NCBI RefSeq assembly: GCF_021513135.1
Contig: NZ_CP090981.1
Span: forward strand, 930,001-994,000
Reading direction: 5' to 3'
DNA from: Vibrio sp. SS-MA-C1-2
GTDB taxonomy: Bacteria; Pseudomonadota; Gammaproteobacteria; Enterobacterales; Vibrionaceae
Length of the DNA: 64,000 nucleotides
Under the pieces are notes generated by a model. The model was not told the DNA's origin. It made no database searches and saw only the letters and a list, made by a program, of their open reading frames with translations. The position numbers were made by a program, and so were the translations under genes. Below, piece after piece: positions 9,486 through 19,539 of the stretch (within the stretch, counting starts at the first letter, position 1; each line of letters begins with the position of its first letter).

Positions 9486-11210
9486 TCACTGACCCAAGAC
9501 GCGACAGATTTCCTGTTGATCAGTGATTCCTTTAAAAACTAACTCTTGGGCTTGCTGTCGTAATGGAATAAAACCAGATGATTCCTCAATCATTTCTGAT
9601 GATTCCAATATAGTTCTTGGTCGTGACGGCTTATTTAGTGAGGGTGGTTTAATATGTGTATCCGATAAATTTTCTATCAATTGGGGAGTGACAGGAAGAA
9701 GTTCAAATATGCCATGACGTCCTTTGTATCCTTTTTGGCAATAAGGGCAACCCGGTAAGTTAGCGCGATAAATGTTGTTTTTCATGTTAATCCGACAATG
9801 GATGCAAAGTTTTCTAACTAAACGTTGGGCAATAATTAATCTGACTGTTGCGGCAATATTAAAGCGTTGAACACCTATATTTTCTAATCTAAGAATCGTT
9901 TGATAGGCACTATTGGTATGGAGTGTTGATAGTACTAAATGCCCTGTTTGTGCAGCTTTCATTGCAATATCGGCGGTTTCAAAATCTCTAATTTCACCGA
10001 TCATGATGATATCGGGATCTTGTCTCAGGAATGTTTTTAATGCATCAGAAAAATCAAAACTGATGGCTGGATTGATCTGAACTTGGTTTAAGCCAGGTAA
10101 ACGGATCTCAACAGGATCTTCGGCGGTAGATATATTGACATTATCGTTGTTGAGACACTGTAAAGCGGCATAAAGGGTTTGAGTTTTACCACTTCCTGTT
10201 GGACCTGTGACTAAAATTAAGCCTTGTTGTTGGTTTAGGTTATGGATGAATACTTTTTCTTGAAGCGGTGTGAGACCTAAATGTTCAATTGTAAGTAGAG
10301 TATTATCTGTATTTAGTAATCTTAGTACGGCTTTTTCACCATAAATTGTGGGTAAGATTGCCACGCGAATATCGCATTTTTTTTGCTGATAATTGAGCTG
10401 AAATCGCCCATCTTGTGGATGCCTTCGCTCCGATATATCAAGTTGAGACACAATTTTTATTCTTGATATGACAGGTTTAATATAGTGCTGAGGTAAGTGA
10501 GATAACTGGGTGAGCACACCATCGATTCTTTGTCTGATTAACAAGCCATTATGTTGAGCTTCAAAATGGATATCTGACGCTTTGCTAGAAAGTGCTTTGA
10601 GGATAAGCTCTGTTACTATTTTAGCTATCGGTGATGAATCATCTTCAATATCACTTTCCATTTGATTTTTATTTGGATGACTTTCAATCAGTTGCTCCAG
10701 TACAGCAAACGATTCAGAAGTTGAAGAGGATGACAGTGTTTGATTCTGTTGTTGGTACCCTTGTTGCCAAATAAGGTAATCAGAGTAGCGAACGAGATAG
10801 ATTTTAGTTCTTCGTTGCAATATAAAAGAGATTAATAAGTGAGCTTGATGACAAATTGTTGGGTCATAAGTCAGTAGATCAATCTGGTTGTCATTGAGGT
10901 TTAAAGGCAGTAATTTTAACGCCTCGATGATTGAAACGATCTCCATTGGAGCTGGTATCAGCGGTTGTTGGGAAAAAGTGATCTCTTCTAATTGATAATA
11001 ATCAATAAGCTGTTGAAATAATGTTTCTTGTTCAATCTCTTTAATTTGATAAAGGCGATCAATCAATGAAAGATTCCGTTCATTCTCTTTATTGCTCTGA
11101 TCTTTTCGCTCTTTTAATATCTGATGATAGTCAGTAGCGGCTAATTTCCTATCCATATAGAGACGTTCCAGTAAGAGACCTTCATTTTCTCGATAGTTAT
11201 GGGGTGTCAT
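9486..11210 (-). CDS. pilB: Type IV pilus assembly ATPase PilB
   Basis: Hexameric extension ATPase of the type IV pilus. The product is about 574 residues. The N-terminal regulatory domain is followed by the catalytic core with Walker A GPTGSGKTQTL, the Asp box, Walker B IGEIRDFETADIAMKAAQTGH and the His box STLHTNSAY. A zinc-binding tetracysteine site follows (CIHC and CPYC). The ATG at 11210 overlaps the pilA stop codon (TAATG), indicating coupling; an upstream TTG at 11219 is less likely. Confidence 0.95.
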   Translation of the reverse strand: MTPHNYRENEGLLLERLYMDRKLAATDYHQILKERKDQSNKENERNLSLIDRLYQIKEIEQETLFQQLIDYYQLEEITFSQQPLIPAPMEIVSIIEALKLLPLNLNDNQIDLLTYDPTICHQAHLLISFILQRRTKIYLVRYSDYLIWQQGYQQQNQTLSSSSTSESFAVLEQLIESHPNKNQMESDIEDDSSPIAKIVTELILKALSSKASDIHFEAQHNGLLIRQRIDGVLTQLSHLPQHYIKPVISRIKIVSQLDISERRHPQDGRFQLNYQQKKCDIRVAILPTIYGEKAVLRLLNTDNTLLTIEHLGLTPLQEKVFIHNLNQQQGLILVTGPTGSGKTQTLYAALQCLNNDNVNISTAEDPVEIRLPGLNQVQINPAISFDFSDALKTFLRQDPDIIMIGEIRDFETADIAMKAAQTGHLVLSTLHTNSAYQTILRLENIGVQRFNIAATVRLIIAQRLVRKLCIHCRINMKNNIYRANLPGCPYCQKGYKGRHGIFELLPVTPQLIENLSDTHIKPPSLNKPSRPRTILESSEMIEESSGFIPLRQQAQELVFKGITDQQEICRVLGQ

Positions 11211-11662
11211 TAATTGCAACCTTTGGGGGTAACTTCACTATTGAGGTCTGTTTCACAAAGCCAACCACCATGTAGATTACGAGAAAGCGATATGATGTGA
11301 TCTCGATTGCTACTTTTTTGGTTAAACGTCAGTGCAATTTTTCCTTCATCTCCTTGTGATCCTGTTGCTGTAACAGAGAGTATCCCAAGTTGATGATTTT
11401 CAGTTGTCCCGAGTTGAGTAAACTGAGCTTCGCTTCCTGCCGTTAGTGTTGGAAAACTCCCCTGAGTTGATAGGTGACTTTCGATATTAGTTTTGAGCGC
11501 GGATAGTGTTGCTAACCCTGCATTGGCTTCAGAACGTTTTACATAGTTGTCGTAACGCGGCAGCGCAATAGAGGCAAGTATGCCTATAACGGCGATAACG
11601 ATCATTAATTCTAATAATGTAAAGCCTCGAATAAACTTTATGAGAAATTTATTACGGTTCAT
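11210..11662 (-). CDS. pilA: Type IV major pilin PilA
   Basis: Prepilin with the class IVa motif: a 13-residue leader [13 protein letters not shown], cleavage before F in [17 protein letters not shown], Glu5 present, and a mature protein of about 137 residues. A C-terminal disulfide loop is suggested by the Cys pair in GGWLCETDL...PKGCN. The ATG at 11662 has AAGGGG upstream and is preferred over a TTG at 11686. In Vibrio this locus encodes the chitin-regulated pilus used for DNA uptake. It heads the pilABCD-coaE-zapD-yacG run. Confidence 0.95.
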   Translation of the reverse strand: MNRNKFLIKFIRGFTLLELMIVIAVIGILASIALPRYDNYVKRSEANAGLATLSALKTNIESHLSTQGSFPTLTAGSEAQFTQLGTTENHQLGILSVTATGSQGDEGKIALTFNQKSSNRDHIISLSRNLHGGWLCETDLNSEVTPKGCN

Positions 11663-11977
11663 CTTTATTCCCCTTTTATATTTCAAATATCAGACATTTT
11701 TTTTTATTTAAGGTCGATGTGAAAAGAGGTTACTGCTTAGTATGGTGATTGATCTTGAGGAGAGATTAATTTTGGCAGCGGACTAACCATCTATAATGAA
11801 ATAAGTGTTGTAGACTTAGTTAATAGGTTGAGCTGGATTGGAAAGTGGTTACGTAATTGATTTTAAGTTAACCGATTGAAACGTTAGGTTTACTATTATA
11901 ATGAAAAGGCTTCTTTTGCTATTGCTGGCAAGAAAATAGAAGCCTTGTTGAGATTTATCGTTGGGTTGCGGTATCGA
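11663..11977. other. pilA promoter region and nadC 3' region
   Basis: No gene is seen. A T8 tract lies at 11697-11704 just upstream of pilA. The pilA promoter must be here, but no clear sigma-54 or sigma-70 motif could be fixed. The nadC terminator occupies the right part. Confidence 0.4.
11903..11946 (-). terminator. Terminator after nadC
   Basis: AAGGCTTCT (11905-11913) pairs with AGAAGCCTT (11938-11946). On the minus strand the stem is followed by TTTT. The loop is long (about 24 bases). Confidence 0.6.
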
Positions 11978-12871
11978 TTAAGAGTTGAATCTCATTGAAA
12001 GATCCATCGCTTTAAGATGCTTAGTTAGTGCACCAACTGAGATATAATCAACCCCTGTTGCTGCAAATGTACTGATAGTTTTCAGTGTGACATCACCAGA
12101 GACTTCAAGGGCAACGCGTCCTTGGTTTAATGTCACAGCTTCAGCCATCATATCAACGGTGAAGTTATCCAGCATGACCACATCCGCTCCAGCATCAATT
12201 GCCAATTCAAGCTCTTTAATGCTTTCGACTTCTACTTCCACAGATTTCCCTGGGTGAAGTGACTTTGCTCTTGATATTGTTTTATCAATGCCACCACATG
12301 CAAGAATATGATTCTCTTTAATTAAGTAAGCATCAAACACACCGATACGATGATTGTAACCACCACCACAAGTGACTGCATATTTTAGGGCACTACGAAG
12401 ACCAGGAATGGTTTTTCGGGTATCTAATAATTTTGTATTAGTGCCCGAAAGCTGTTCGACATAGGTCGCGGTTGTTGTCGCGCAGCCAGAAAGGGTTTGA
12501 ATAAAGTTCATGGCATTACGTTCGCCAGTGAGCAAAACATGAGCTGGACCAGTTAATTCACATAATGTCTCATTTGGTGTGACTGTGTCGCCATCATCAA
12601 CAAACCAAGTGATCGAAACTTGCCCTCCTAACTGTTTGAAGACTTCATCAGCCCACATTTTTCCGCAGAAGACACCGTGTTCTCGCGTAATAATCGTTGC
12701 AGTTGATTCGGTAGTTAAATCGATTAAATTGGCAGTAATATCTAAATTAAGGTCGATTGCACCACCTAAATCCTCTTTTAAAGTATCAGCGACACATCGA
12801 GACACCTCATGAGGGAGTTGTTGCTGTAAGTAAGCTAATCGAGCATTGTTATCGTGATTTTTTTCTTTCAT
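11978..12871 (-). CDS. nadC: Nicotinate-nucleotide pyrophosphorylase (carboxylating) NadC
   Basis: Converts quinolinate and PRPP to nicotinate mononucleotide in de novo NAD synthesis. The 297-residue product has DTRKTIPGLR and the KYAVTCGGGYNHRIGVFDAYLIKENH-type active-site region (His, Arg and Lys residues that bind quinolinate and PRPP). It also has VEVEVESIKEL and the barrel end DYISVGALTKH. It is divergent from ampD, the standard arrangement next to the pil operon. Confidence 0.96.
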   Translation of the reverse strand: MKEKNHDNNARLAYLQQQLPHEVSRCVADTLKEDLGGAIDLNLDITANLIDLTTESTATIITREHGVFCGKMWADEVFKQLGGQVSITWFVDDGDTVTPNETLCELTGPAHVLLTGERNAMNFIQTLSGCATTTATYVEQLSGTNTKLLDTRKTIPGLRSALKYAVTCGGGYNHRIGVFDAYLIKENHILACGGIDKTISRAKSLHPGKSVEVEVESIKELELAIDAGADVVMLDNFTVDMMAEAVTLNQGRVALEVSGDVTLKTISTFAATGVDYISVGALTKHLKAMDLSMRFNS

Positions 12872-12909
12872 ATTGATTATTCGTTAGTGATTAAAAAGAT
12901 GAGGATAGG

Positions 12910-13036
12910 GTTATAGCCCAAATTATTGGAGTTGCTAGTCGGCAGAGAGTAAAAGCCCATGACTATAGATATACTATATTATTGGGGTGAACGAACGTGT
13001 TCAACACTCTAGCAGCTTCAAGTAAGAAGGGTATAT
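12910..13036 (-). repeat. Dispersed palindromic repeat, copy C (long form, reversed)
   Basis: Read on the minus strand it begins ATACCCTTCTTACTTGAAGC and has CTAGAGTGTTGAACACGTTCG in place of the usual TTGTTGGCTGC segment. It then has CACCCCAATAATATAG, CATGGGC, and ends GACTAGCAACTCCAATAATT. It lies in the divergent nadC-ampD gap, so it overlaps the promoter region of at least one gene. Confidence 0.8.
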
Positions 13037-13164
13037 AAATAATACCCTTGCTGATAAGTTAATGCAGTAACAATCATCTCATTTTGATGATTTAATATTT
13101 ATCATGGACTTAGTTTTAATTAAAATTAGGTGAACTTTTCCAATAACCTGTAAAGGCGTTGACT

Positions 13165-13707
13165 ATGTTAATGATCGATGATCAGCACTGGCTGGTGGGG
13201 GTAACAAAGCGAGAGTCGCCGTTTTATGATCAAAGGCCGAATGAAGAGATCTCATTATTAGTTATCCACAACATCTCTTTACCTCCTGGTGAGTTTGGTG
13301 GTCCTTATATTGAAGATCTTTTTCTGGGGACTCTTGATACCAAACAACATCCTTTCTTTTCTATTTTAGAAGGGCTGGAAGTTTCTGCTCATTGTTTGAT
13401 TCGTCGAGATGGTGAAGTGATTCAGTTTGTACCATTTAACGGTCGAGCGTGGCATGCAGGAAAATCCTCTTTTGCTGGACAGCAACGTTGTAATGATTTT
13501 GCGATTGGTATTGAGCTTGAAGGGACGGATACGACTGCTTATACCGAAATTCAATATCAAGTATTACAACATCTGGCTAATAAGCTGGTTAAAAAATACC
13601 CAAAGATAACCAAGGAGAGAATGACAGGACATCAATTTATTGCTGCAGACCGAAAAACTGATCCTGGACTAATTTTTGATTGGTCAAAATTAAAGTATCA
13701 AATATAG
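13165..13707 (+). CDS. ampD: 1,6-anhydro-N-acetylmuramyl-L-alanine amidase AmpD
   Basis: Cytoplasmic zinc amidase that recycles anhydro-muropeptides. The N-acetylmuramoyl amidase_2 fold is clear: LLVIHNISLPPGEFGG (first zinc His), AHCLIRRDGEVIQFVPFNGRAWHAGKSSF, IGIELEG, and TGHQFIAADRKTDPG (second His and Asp ligand). The product is about 180 residues. Start choice: TAAAGG at 13151 favours the ATG at 13165; an in-frame TTG at 13159 and an ATG at 13171 are alternatives. Confidence 0.95.
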   Translation: MLMIDDQHWLVGVTKRESPFYDQRPNEEISLLVIHNISLPPGEFGGPYIEDLFLGTLDTKQHPFFSILEGLEVSAHCLIRRDGEVIQFVPFNGRAWHAGKSSFAGQQRCNDFAIGIELEGTDTTAYTEIQYQVLQHLANKLVKKYPKITKERMTGHQFIAADRKTDPGLIFDWSKLKYQI

Positions 13708-13880
13708 GGTATTTAACCTATTTCTTTATGGGTATTAACACGCCTCATTGTTAATCATTTGATCTATTTTTGTTGGCTTTTCGTTTCTTATCAATGGTGG
13801 AATATATGTATTCATGATTTGAATCAACTTTTTTCTGGACACTTAGCGACTATTTTGTTAACTTTTTTCACAGGATAGAA

Positions 13881-13897
13881 AATTGGTATTACCAATT
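13881..13897 (+). promoter_or_regulatory. PdhR operator upstream of pdhR
   Basis: AATTGGTATTACCAATT is a near-perfect palindrome and matches the known PdhR site (TGGT-N3-ACCA core). It lies about 46 bases before the pdhR ATG, so it fits pyruvate-responsive autoregulation of the pdhR-aceEF operon. Confidence 0.85.
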
Positions 13898-13942
13898 TAC
13901 TTTAGAGTCATTGAATATCAATTAGAGAGCGCAAGTAGACAA

Positions 13943-14722
13943 ATGGCCTATCAAAGGATTAAACAACGCAAGCTATCGGATGTGATTCAGCAGAAGTTAG
14001 AGCAGTTGATCGTTGAAGGGGCACTTTCTCCTGGCTCGCAATTGCCTCCAGAAAGAGAGTTAGCGTTGCGTTTTGACGTTTCTCGACCTTCAATTCGAGA
14101 AGCAATTCAATGTCTAGAAGCGAAGAATGTAGTCGTTCGACGTCAAGGAGGAGGTACGTTTGTCAGTGACTCTTTATGGCCAAGCTTTACAGATCCATTG
14201 ACTAACCTACTTTCAGATTATCCTGATGCTCAGCTCGACCTGCTTGAATCTCGACATGCTTTAGAGGGGATTTCATCCTACTTTGCTGCATTGCGTGGAA
14301 CTGAACAAGATTTTTCCCAAATTCTAGATGCCAATGAAACCATCAATAATGCACAAGCAAGTGGTGATTTAGCACTAGAATCGAAGGCGATTGTTCAGTA
14401 TCTCGTCACGGTAACTGAAGCGGCGCATAATGTGGTTCTCCTTCATATAGTGAAGAGCTTATCACCGCTACTTGAAAAAAATGTTAGCCACAACTTGCAA
14501 TCGCTTTACCGCCGAGAAGGTTTAGCAGAAAAAATTCGTGCTCACCGAGCGAATATCGTCAAGGCGGTTATCTCTGGAAAACCTGAAAAGGCTAGAGCTG
14601 CTTCCCATGACCATTTAGCTTATATAGAAGAAACTTTATTAGAGTTGGATCGTGAAGATAGCCGCATTGAGCGCTCTTTACGCCGAGTCCAACAACGAGA
14701 TGTAACGGGCAATATTTTTTAA
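13943..14722 (+). CDS. pdhR: Pyruvate dehydrogenase complex repressor PdhR
   Basis: GntR/FadR-type regulator that represses the pyruvate dehydrogenase operon until pyruvate binds. The winged helix is at about residues 1-75 ([53 protein letters not shown]), followed by an FCD all-helical effector domain. The ATG at 13943 gives [13 protein letters not shown], matching the E. coli start. An in-frame upstream start at 13883 would lie inside the operator and is unlikely. The 259-residue product precedes aceE by 57 bases. Confidence 0.96.
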   Translation: MAYQRIKQRKLSDVIQQKLEQLIVEGALSPGSQLPPERELALRFDVSRPSIREAIQCLEAKNVVVRRQGGGTFVSDSLWPSFTDPLTNLLSDYPDAQLDLLESRHALEGISSYFAALRGTEQDFSQILDANETINNAQASGDLALESKAIVQYLVTVTEAAHNVVLLHIVKSLSPLLEKNVSHNLQSLYRREGLAEKIRAHRANIVKAVISGKPEKARAASHDHLAYIEETLLELDREDSRIERSLRRVQQRDVTGNIF

Positions 14723-14779
14723 CCCATTACTACCTAAATTACCTGTTTTGTATCGATAACAAAAGAAAGGATATATCAC

Positions 14780-17446
14780 ATGTCTGAAGTCATTAAAAAC
14801 GACGTAGATGCACTAGAAACTCAAGATTGGCTACAAGCACTTGAATCAGTTGTTCGTGAAGAAGGTGTTGAGCGCGCTCAATATCTATTAGAGCAAGTGA
14901 TGGATAAAGCTCGTTTAGATGGTGTAGATATGCCAACGGGCATCACTACAAACTATGTAAACACTATCCCTGCGGATAAAGAGTTTGCTTATCCTGGTGA
15001 TGTAAATCTAGAGCGTAGCATCCGTTCAATCATTCGCTGGAATGCGATTATGATTGTTCTACGAGCTTCTAAAAAAGATTTAGAGCTTGGCGGCCACATG
15101 GCTTCTTTCCAATCGTCAGCAGCATTCTATGAAGTTTGTTTTAACCACTTCTTCCGTGCTCCAAACGAAGTTGATGGTGGTGACTTAGTTTATTATCAAG
15201 GTCATATCTCTCCTGGTATCTATGCACGTGCATTCGTTGAAGGACGTTTAACGGCAGACCAACTTGATAATTTCCGTCAAGAAGTTGATGGCAAAGGTAT
15301 CCCTTCTTATCCTCACCCGAAATTAATGCCTGAATTCTGGCAGTTCCCAACCGTTTCGATGGGTCTTGGTCCAATCTCATCTATCTATCAAGCACGCTTC
15401 TTGAAGTACCTTGATGGTCGTGGTCTTAAAAAGACTTCTAACCAGCGTGTATATGCATTCCTAGGTGATGGTGAGATGGATGAGCCAGAATCACGTGGTG
15501 CAATCTCATTCGCTGCCCGTGAAAAACTGGACAATCTATGTTTTGTTATCAACTGTAACCTACAGCGCCTAGATGGCCCTGTAATGGGTAACGGTAAGAT
15601 CATTCAAGAGCTAGAAGGCCTATTTAAAGGTGCAGGCTGGAATGTGATTAAAGTTGTATGGGGTAGCGGTTGGGATAAGCTTCTTGCTAAAGATACAACA
15701 GGTAAACTACTACAGCTTATGAATGAAACTGTAGATGGTGATTACCAAACACTGAAATCTAAAGATGGTGCTTACGTTCGTGAACACTTCTTCGGTAAGT
15801 ACCCAGAAACAGCAGCACTTGTTGCTGACATGACTGATGACCAAATTTATGCGCTTAAGCGTGGCGGTCATGAGCCATCTAAACTTTACAGTGCATTTAA
15901 AACGGCTCAAGAGACTGAAGGCCGTCCAACTGTAATCCTAGCTAAGACCGTTAAAGGTTATGGCATGGGTGATGCTGCTGAAGGTAAGAACATCGCTCAC
16001 CAAGTTAAGAAGATGGACATGACTCACGTTCAACAGTTACGTGATCGTCTACACCTTCAGGATCTTGTTTCTGATGAAGCAGTGAAAGATCTACCTTACT
16101 TAACACTTGAGAAAGGCAGCGCAGAATATAACTACCTTCACCAACGTCGTGAAGCGCTAAATGGTTATACTCCACAGCGTCTACCAAACTTCACAGAAGA
16201 TCTAGCGATTCCTGAAGTTGAAGAGTTCAAACCGCTACTAGAAGAGCAGAAGCGTGATATCTCTACCACTATGGCATTTGTTCGTGGTCTGAATATCCTA
16301 CTTAAGAACAAGAGCATTGGTAAGAATATCGTTCCTATCGTTGCCGATGAAGCGCGTACATTCGGTATGGAAGGTCTGTTCCGCCAGATTGGTATCTATA
16401 ACCCACATGGTCAGAATTATACGCCTCAAGATCGCGATATCGTTTCTTACTATAAAGAAGCAACATCAGGTCAAGTTTTACAAGAAGGTATTAACGAACT
16501 AGGTGCAATGTCTTCATGGGTATCTGCTGCAACATCATACAGCACCAATGATCTACCGATGATCCCGTTCTATATCTACTACTCAATGTTTGGTTTCCAA
16601 CGTGTAGGTGATATGGCTTGGATGGCGGGTGACCAACAAGCTCGTGGTTTCCTACTTGGTGCAACAGCGGGTCGTACAACACTAAACGGTGAAGGTCTGC
16701 AGCACGAAGATGGTCACAGCCACATCATGGCAAATACGGTTCCTAACTGTATCTCTTATGACCCAACTTTCGCATACGAAGTTGCTGTTATCATGCAAGA
16801 TGGTCTACGTCGCATGTATGGTAAAGATCAAGAGAACATCTATTACTACCTAACAGTAATGAATGAAAACTATCATCAGCCAGCAATGCCAGAAGGCACT
16901 GAAGAAGGTATCCGTAAAGGTATCTATAAGCTTGAAGATTACGCTGGTGAGAAAGGCAAAGTTCAGCTACTAAGTTCAGGAACGATAATGAACGAAGTTC
17001 GTAAAGCGGCTGAAATCTTAAGCGAAGAGTACGGTATCGGTTCTGATGTATTCTCTGTGACGTCTTTCAATGAATTGACTCGTGATGGTCAAGAAGTTGA
17101 GCGTTGGAATATGCTACATCCAGAAGCTGAGCAGCAAGTACCATATATCACAACAGCATTAGGCAATGAGCCAACAATTGCTGCAACGGATTATATGAAA
17201 AACTACGCTGAGCAAGTACGTGCATTCGTTCCTGCTGATTCATATAAAGTACTGGGTACTGATGGCTTTGGTCGTTCAGATAGCCGTGCAAACCTACGTC
17301 GTCACTTCGAAGTCAATGCAAGCTACGTTGTTGTTGCAGCATTAACTGAGTTGGCTAAACGTGGTGATATCGAGAAGAGCGTTGTGACTGAAGCGATCGC
17401 TAAATTCGACATCGATACAAATAAATTAAACCCACTACACGCATAA
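14780..17446 (+). CDS. aceE: Pyruvate dehydrogenase E1 component (homodimeric type) AceE
   Basis: Thiamine-diphosphate enzyme that decarboxylates pyruvate and acetylates the E2 lipoyl group. At 888 residues it is one off the E. coli length. The ThDP motif begins [13 protein letters not shown] with [11 protein letters not shown], and the active-site loop carries [12 protein letters not shown] with the catalytic His. AAAGGA at 14764 supports the ATG at 14780. It is cotranscribed with pdhR and aceF; aceF starts 11 bases downstream. Confidence 0.98.
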   Translation: MSEVIKNDVDALETQDWLQALESVVREEGVERAQYLLEQVMDKARLDGVDMPTGITTNYVNTIPADKEFAYPGDVNLERSIRSIIRWNAIMIVLRASKKDLELGGHMASFQSSAAFYEVCFNHFFRAPNEVDGGDLVYYQGHISPGIYARAFVEGRLTADQLDNFRQEVDGKGIPSYPHPKLMPEFWQFPTVSMGLGPISSIYQARFLKYLDGRGLKKTSNQRVYAFLGDGEMDEPESRGAISFAAREKLDNLCFVINCNLQRLDGPVMGNGKIIQELEGLFKGAGWNVIKVVWGSGWDKLLAKDTTGKLLQLMNETVDGDYQTLKSKDGAYVREHFFGKYPETAALVADMTDDQIYALKRGGHEPSKLYSAFKTAQETEGRPTVILAKTVKGYGMGDAAEGKNIAHQVKKMDMTHVQQLRDRLHLQDLVSDEAVKDLPYLTLEKGSAEYNYLHQRREALNGYTPQRLPNFTEDLAIPEVEEFKPLLEEQKRDISTTMAFVRGLNILLKNKSIGKNIVPIVADEARTFGMEGLFRQIGIYNPHGQNYTPQDRDIVSYYKEATSGQVLQEGINELGAMSSWVSAATSYSTNDLPMIPFYIYYSMFGFQRVGDMAWMAGDQQARGFLLGATAGRTTLNGEGLQHEDGHSHIMANTVPNCISYDPTFAYEVAVIMQDGLRRMYGKDQENIYYYLTVMNENYHQPAMPEGTEEGIRKGIYKLEDYAGEKGKVQLLSSGTIMNEVRKAAEILSEEYGIGSDVFSVTSFNELTRDGQEVERWNMLHPEAEQQVPYITTALGNEPTIAATDYMKNYAEQVRAFVPADSYKVLGTDGFGRSDSRANLRRHFEVNASYVVVAALTELAKRGDIEKSVVTEAIAKFDIDTNKLNPLHA

Positions 17447-17457
17447 GGGCTGGAACA

Positions 17458-19356
17458 ATGGCAATTGAAATTAACGTACCAGATATCGGTGCCGATGAAG
17501 TAGAAGTTACTGAGATTTTAGTCAACGTTGGCGACAAAGTTGAAGAAGAGCAGTCACTAATTACGGTTGAAGGCGATAAAGCTTCTATGGAAGTTCCAGC
17601 ATCTCAAGCTGGTGTAGTAAAAGAGATCAAAATCAATGTTGGCGACAATGTTGCAACCGGTTCTTTAATCATGGTTTTTGAAGCTGAAGGCGCAACAGAA
17701 TCAGCGCCTGCAGTCGCGGCTGCACCTGCAGCAGTCGCTCCGGCAGCAGTCGCTCCGGCAGCATCAGCTGAACTAAAAGAAGTTCATGTTCCTGATATCG
17801 GCGGTGATGCCGTTGAAGTTACTGAAATCATGGTTGCAGTGGGTGATGCTGTTGAAGAAGAGCAATCACTACTGACAGTTGAAGGCGATAAAGCTTCAAT
17901 GGAAGTCCCTGCACCTTTCGCTGGTGTAATTAAAGAGATTAAAGTTGCTACTGGTGACAGTGTTGAAACGGGTTCTTTAATTATGGTCTTTGAAGTAGCA
18001 GGATCTGGCGCTCCAGCTGCACCTGTTGCTCAAGCCGCAGCGCCTCAAGCAGCACCAGCAGTTGCATCACTACAGGAAGTGAATGTTCCTGATATCGGTG
18101 ATGATGAAGTTGAAGTAACAGAAGTGATGGTTTCAGTTGGTGATACGGTTGAAGAAGAGCAATCTCTCATTACCGTTGAAGGCGATAAAGCATCGATGGA
18201 AGTACCAGCTCCATTTGCAGGTGTAGTTAAAGAGATTAAGATCAATACTGGAGATAAGGTTTCGACTGGCTCTCTAATTATGGTATTTGAAACGGTTTCT
18301 GCGTCAGCTCCAGCAGCGCCTGTAGCGCAAGCGGCTGCTCCTGTTGCAGCGCAAGCTCCTACGGCGGCATCAAAACCTGCTTCATCAGCTCCGACTAATA
18401 GCGGCAAAGATAACTTTGTTGAAAACAATGAGTATGCACATGCATCACCTGTTGTTCGTCGTTTAGCGCGTGAATTTGGTGTTAACCTTGCTAAAGTTAA
18501 AGGTACTGGCCGTAAGAACCGCGTACTTAAAGAAGATATTCAATCTTTCGTTAAAGACGCACTGAAACGTCTAGAGTCTGGTGCAGCATCAGGTAAAGGC
18601 GACGGTTCAGCGCTTGGTTTACTACCTTGGCCGAAAGTTGATTTCACTAAGTTTGGTGAAATTGAAACTAAGCCTCTATCTAAGATCAAGAAGATCTCTG
18701 GCGCAAACCTGCACCGTAACTGGGTCATGATCCCGCACGTTACACAGTGGGATAATGCAGATATCACCGCACTAGAAGCGTTCCGTAAAGAGCAGAATGC
18801 GATGGAAGCTAAGCGCGAGACAAGCATGAAGATTACGCCACTTGTGTTTATCATGAAAGCGGTTGCTAAAGCATTAGAAGCGTTCCCAGCATTTAACTCT
18901 TCACTATCTGAAGATGGTCAGAGTCTAATCCTGAAGAAATATATCAATGTCGGTATTGCGGTTGATACGCCAAATGGCTTAGTTGTTCCTGTCTTTAAAG
19001 ATGTGAATAAGAAAGGGATTCACGAGCTATCAAATGAGCTAAAAGCTATCTCTAAGAAAGCACGTGAAGGCAAACTAACTGCTGGCGATATGCAAGGTGG
19101 TTGTTTCACTATTTCAAGCCTTGGTGGTCTAGGTGGTACAGCATTTACTCCAATCGTAAATGCACCAGAAGTCGGTATCTTAGGTGTATCTAAATCTGAA
19201 ATGAAGCCAGTATGGAATGGTAAAGATTTTGAACCACGTCTAATGCTGCCACTTTCACTATCTTATGATCACCGAGTGATCGATGGTGCTGAAGGTGCTC
19301 GCTTTGTTACTTACTTAAATGGCGTATTATCTGATATCCGTCGTTTAGTATTGTAA
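17458..19356 (+). CDS. aceF: Dihydrolipoyllysine acetyltransferase (E2p) AceF, three lipoyl domains
   Basis: Core of the pyruvate dehydrogenase complex. The 632-residue protein has three N-terminal lipoyl domains, each with the lipoylated Lys in [11 protein letters not shown] (residues about 41, 146 and 246). They are joined by flexible Ala-Pro-rich linkers. A peripheral-subunit-binding domain follows ([24 protein letters not shown], quoted in part) and then the acetyltransferase domain ending with the active-site [15 protein letters not shown]. The three lipoyl modules are also similar at DNA level. A terminator follows, so lpd has its own promoter. Confidence 0.97.
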   Translation: MAIEINVPDIGADEVEVTEILVNVGDKVEEEQSLITVEGDKASMEVPASQAGVVKEIKINVGDNVATGSLIMVFEAEGATESAPAVAAAPAAVAPAAVAPAASAELKEVHVPDIGGDAVEVTEIMVAVGDAVEEEQSLLTVEGDKASMEVPAPFAGVIKEIKVATGDSVETGSLIMVFEVAGSGAPAAPVAQAAAPQAAPAVASLQEVNVPDIGDDEVEVTEVMVSVGDTVEEEQSLITVEGDKASMEVPAPFAGVVKEIKINTGDKVSTGSLIMVFETVSASAPAAPVAQAAAPVAAQAPTAASKPASSAPTNSGKDNFVENNEYAHASPVVRRLAREFGVNLAKVKGTGRKNRVLKEDIQSFVKDALKRLESGAASGKGDGSALGLLPWPKVDFTKFGEIETKPLSKIKKISGANLHRNWVMIPHVTQWDNADITALEAFRKEQNAMEAKRETSMKITPLVFIMKAVAKALEAFPAFNSSLSEDGQSLILKKYINVGIAVDTPNGLVVPVFKDVNKKGIHELSNELKAISKKAREGKLTAGDMQGGCFTISSLGGLGGTAFTPIVNAPEVGILGVSKSEMKPVWNGKDFEPRLMLPLSLSYDHRVIDGAEGARFVTYLNGVLSDIRRLVL

Positions 19357-19365
19357 TTTAGATGT

Positions 19366-19395
19366 AATTCCGACTCATATGAGTCGGAATTTTTG
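19366..19395 (+). terminator. Terminator after aceF
   Basis: AATTCCGACTC, loop ATAT, GAGTCGGAATT, then TTTT. A perfect 11-bp stem. Confidence 0.92.
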
Positions 19396-19539
19396 GTTTA
19401 GCTCACAGGCTTTATTATTTTTCTTTTCAATCTATTAACATAGCGTTAAACTATTTTTTAGGTGGAAGCTTTACACTTATATCTAAAGTCATAAGGGTAT
19501 AAAGCCTGTCAGGGATTAATGACGATTAACGAGGTCAAA

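Noticed and set aside
11663-11760. Sigma-54 promoter for pilA
   Set aside because: No TGGC-N7-TTGC pattern with correct spacing was found on the minus strand.
17458-18300. Three similar segments in aceF as a DNA repeat element
   Set aside because: They are the three lipoyl domains of E2p, a known protein architecture.
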